Assembly: GCA_002347095.1 (NCBI GenBank)
Contig: DDWZ01000016.1
Coordinates: 140,442-204,441, forward strand
Direction of reading: 5' to 3'
Source of the DNA: Desulfobulbaceae bacterium UBA2273
Lineage (GTDB): Bacteria; Desulfobacterota; Desulfobulbia; Desulfobulbales; Desulfurivibrionaceae
DNA length: 64,000 bases
Shown: piece by piece, positions 62,402-64,000 of the stretch
Layout: each line of letters begins with the position of its first letter
Numbering within the stretch: position 1 is the first letter of the stretch
Position numbers and translations under genes: made by a program
The notes under the pieces: generated by a model
Databases searched by the model: none
What the model was told of the DNA's origin: nothing
What the model saw: the letters and a program-made list of their open reading frames with translations, nothing else

Positions 62402-62747
62402 GGCGGACGTGTATCCTCGGGCTTGATAAATGTTCCCGTCATACTACCTTATTTGCGGCACAGGCAACAAGCCGCAATTTCAATGGGAAAAGAGAATCTG
62501 CCCGCTGCTTTTGCGCAGGAAAGGGAAAGTATCCACAGGTTATGCCTGACATATAGTGGCTGAAATTCTTTGACAACCGGAGATTATTTCTCTACACCCT
62601 TTGCAGGCTCCTTTTTTGAGTTGTTTGGGCTCAAAAAACACGGATATTATTTCGCGCGACTCATCCGTAGATGGAGTGGTTTGCCTTTTTTGACAGGGGT
62701 TCCATGGGGTAGGAGGCAGTATCAGTTGAGGAAGAAAGGAGGAAGAG
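62402..62747. other. Intergenic stretch between the cytochrome and small exported protein genes
   Basis: No convincing gene. A 9-bp AT-rich hairpin TTTTTTGAG/CTCAAAAAA spans 62612-62638. Two TTGACA-like boxes (about 62571 and 62689) lack good -10 partners. The minus-strand promoter of the cytochrome should lie near the left end. Confidence 0.5.
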
Positions 62748-62804
62748 ATGGATAACTTGCATAAGTTCCCAGCGGTTGCTCCTTATGGGTCGTTAGTCGT
62801 CTAA
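62748..62804 (+). CDS. Possible 18-codon leader peptide
   Basis: ATG 62748 opens an 18-residue frame (MDNLHKFPAVAPYGSLVV) with an AAAGGAGGAAGAG ribosome-binding site at ideal distance. It ends 65 bp before the small exported protein gene. Strong translation signals with so short a frame suggest a leader peptide, or chance. Confidence 0.3.
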   Translation: MDNLHKFPAVAPYGSLVV

Positions 62805-62869
62805 AAAAGGCAGGAAGTTGTTCAAATGAGTGGGGCCACTTCTAACAATACACATGGGAGAAACGAACC

Positions 62870-63178
62870 ATGAGGAACAAAAAGGTTTTCTTGATTATCG
62901 CCGCGCTTTTATTCTACACACAGGCACAGGCGTTTGCGGGTGGCCTGACCATAAAGGTCAATCCAAACCTTGTGGATGAACAGACGCAGCAACGTCTTAA
63001 GAGGATGGACGAGAGCGATGCCTGGAGGGATGTGAGAGAGAAACAAGCCGCCGAGAGCGCGGCGAGAGCGCCGCAAGCCCCATCCCGCGCTGCCCCCGTA
63101 ATGAGCCAAAACACCGCAAGGACAAGCGTGAATACACCAAGGAAAGCCGCAACAGGAAATACTGGCCGAAAATCATGA
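62870..63178 (+). CDS. Small exported protein, function unknown
   Basis: The 102-residue product has an N-terminal signal peptide (KKVFLIIAALLFYTQAQAFA) with likely cleavage after AFA. The mature part is hydrophilic and rich in Ala, Arg, Thr and Gln, with low-complexity APQAPSRAAPV. GGGAGAAACG precedes the ATG. I do not recognise a family. Confidence 0.55.
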   Translation: MRNKKVFLIIAALLFYTQAQAFAGGLTIKVNPNLVDEQTQQRLKRMDESDAWRDVREKQAAESAARAPQAPSRAAPVMSQNTARTSVNTPRKAATGNTGRKS

Positions 63179-63460
63179 AGGTTAAGGAAATGATCACAGG
63201 TGAGTGATCACAAGGATCAACAGGAACAACAGGGGCAGGCTTCCAAGCTAATTATTAAAACTACTACTGACAATGAAGAGTTCCCAAGGATATTTGAAGA
63301 ACGCAAGGATTCTTGCGCGATTAGAGTTTCAATCATCCGCACCAAATAGGTGAATTGCAAATTGCAAGGAGTAGGGGTAGGGGCGCTGGTGAGTTCAAAA
63401 TAAGGGGACACCATACCTTATAAATTGCCGGATGCCCCTCCTGTGATGTTGATAGCTTTC
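63179..63460. other. Non-coding stretch with possible mobile-element debris
   Basis: No convincing gene. TGATCACAGGTGAGTGATCA near 63191-63210 is an inverted repeat. The string AAAATAAGGGGACACCATA near 63397-63415 resembles sequences commonly found beside Y1/REP-type transposase genes in related genomes. Confidence 0.4.
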
Positions 63461-63462
63461 GC

Positions 63463-63491
63463 TTGACGCCATAACGTCACAACGTTATATT
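63463..63491 (+). promoter_or_regulatory. Promoter and operator of the toxin-antitoxin module
   Basis: TTGACG (63463-63468), 17 nt and TATATT (63486-63491) make a strong sigma-70 promoter. The inverted repeat ATAACGT (63471-63477) / ACGTTAT (63482-63488) fills the spacer and overlaps the -10 box, a fitting autorepression site for a ribbon-helix-helix antitoxin. Confidence 0.75.
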
Positions 63492-63511
63492 GTGTGCAGG
63501 AGGTATTCGCC

Positions 63512-63745
63512 ATGGGCGCACTCACCAAACGGGCAACCGTGTATTTTGACCCAGCCATGCACCGGGCGCTTCAACACAAGGCGCTGGTGACATCCCGATC
63601 TCTTTCCGATATCGTCAACGAGGCGATACGTCATGCGCTGGCCGAGGATGCGGAAGACTTGGCCGCCTTTGAGGCGCGGGTCAACGAGCCGCTGGTTTCC
63701 TATGAAACTGTGTTGAAAGAGCTCAAGGCCAATGGCCGTCTATAG
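63512..63745 (+). CDS. Ribbon-helix-helix antitoxin
   Basis: The 77-residue protein has an N-terminal CopG/RelB-like DNA-binding region (TKRATVYFDPAMHRALQHKA) and an acidic C-terminal tail (EDAEDLAAFEARVNEP) that would wrap the toxin. ATG 63512 has AGGAGG at 63498-63503. The end overlaps the toxin start by 14 bp, typical of a coupled TA pair. Confidence 0.88.
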   Translation: MGALTKRATVYFDPAMHRALQHKALVTSRSLSDIVNEAIRHALAEDAEDLAAFEARVNEPLVSYETVLKELKANGRL

Positions 63746-63956
63746 CATCTTTTTCAAAGAGTCGGTCAGGAAGGACCTGGACTCCATTCCCAAAAATGAC
63801 CTGCAACGGATCATCGAACGCATAGGAAGCCTTGCCGAGCAGCCCCGTCCCGTGGGTTGCGAAAAACTCTCCGGCCAGGAAAAGTACCGCCTTCGGCAAG
63901 GGAATTACCGCATCATCTATTCGATACAAGATGGGTGTGTAAAGAATTTTGTGTAA
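63732..63956 (+). pseudogene. RelE/ParE-family toxin, truncated by insertion sequence
   Basis: The first 67 residues match a RelE-type mRNA interferase (MAVYSIFFKESVRKDLDSIP; YRLRQGNYRIIYSIQD). The frame then runs into a sequence starting GGGTGTGTAAAG at about 63933 and ends seven codons later, so the C-terminal strand and helix of the fold (the usual VxxxxxxKVGHRxxVY region) are lost. It is probably inactive. Confidence 0.8.
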
Positions 63957-63958
63957 AT
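63933..63958. mobile_element. Terminal inverted repeat of an IS256-family element
   Basis: GGGTGTGTAAAGAATTTTGTGTAA is the type of end found on IS256-family (mutator-like) elements. It starts exactly where the toxin homology stops, and the C-terminus of a matching transposase reads toward it from the right edge. Only one end is visible. Confidence 0.65.
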
Positions 63959-63969
63959 GGTTTTTGTGA

Positions 63970-64000
63970 TCAAAGTTCCGGCAGCCTGTCTTCAAACATG
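63970..64000 (-). CDS. IS256-family transposase, last residues only (cut by window edge)
   Basis: The minus strand reads FEDRLPEL followed by TGA at 63972-63970, about 12 nt inside the putative terminal repeat. IS256-type transposases commonly end with a similar FExRL segment. Too little is visible for certainty. Confidence 0.5.
   Translation of the reverse strand, partial: MFEDRLPEL

Noticed and set aside
62570..62755. 61-codon frame between the cytochrome and small exported protein genes
   Set aside because: No ribosome-binding site, odd composition and it spans an AT-rich hairpin.
63959..63976. Toxin resuming after a short insertion (reads VFVIKV in another frame)
   Set aside because: The match is only six residues and the following bases do not continue the toxin consensus; the IS256 end plus transposase C-terminus explains the region better, though it is not fully excluded.

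Overview
The window is a chromosomal segment of a sulfate-reducing member of the Desulfobacterota, most likely of the Desulfobulbales/Desulfobulbaceae type. The lineage is inferred from content: an aprBA-qmoABC cluster, a delta-type str/S10/spc gene order, zinc-ribbon ribosomal proteins and a nine-heme cytochrome lipoprotein. No 16S gene is present to confirm it.

Layout, left to right. (1) 1-2150: the end of the division cluster (ftsA truncated by the window edge, ftsZ, a terminator). (2) 2190-6336: a radical SAM protein overlapping an orphan sensor histidine kinase, then a convergent YkgJ-type cysteine-cluster protein. (3) 6748-14680: dissimilatory sulfate reduction. A near-consensus promoter and a ~265-nt leader precede aprBA (APS reductase); a strong terminator separates aprA from qmoABC, the quinone-interacting membrane complex that feeds APS reductase. 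(4) 14717-48778: the translation/transcription block: four tRNAs, tuf1, rpmG, tRNA-Trp, secE, nusG, rplKAJL (with an L10 leader), rpoBC, rpsL, rpsG, fusA, tuf2, the S10 and spc operons, secY, map, infA, rpmJ, and rpsM-rpsK-rpsD-rpoA-rplQ, closed by a terminator. The two EF-Tu proteins are identical. Several ribosomal protein genes start with TTG. (5) 48946-53179: thiamine thiazole genes (a ThiS-like/ThiF fusion, thiS, thiG, thiH) followed by a stand-alone AICAR transformylase, ending in a 21-bp bidirectional terminator. (6) 53340-62401, minus strand: motAB, a PilZ-like protein, a four-subunit group 3b-type NiFe hydrogenase (beta-gamma-delta-alpha order) whose large subunit ends exactly at its last nickel-site motif, and an overlapping pair of lipoprotein genes (nine-heme cytochrome c, RlpA). 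(7) 62402-64000: an accessory tail with a small exported protein, a ribbon-helix-helix antitoxin with a clear promoter/operator, a RelE-type toxin cut short by what looks like the end of an IS256-family element, and the last codons of its transposase.

Functionally, AprBA reduces APS to sulfite with electrons from menaquinol through QmoABC. The cytoplasmic hydrogenase probably links H2 to NAD(P)H. The large block supplies the core ribosome and RNA polymerase. I found no CRISPR array, prophage or obviously new multi-gene system. The best leads are the hydrogenase without a C-terminal propeptide, the nonaheme cytochrome/RlpA pair, the radical SAM/kinase overlap, the IS-interrupted toxin and the gene-converted tuf pair.
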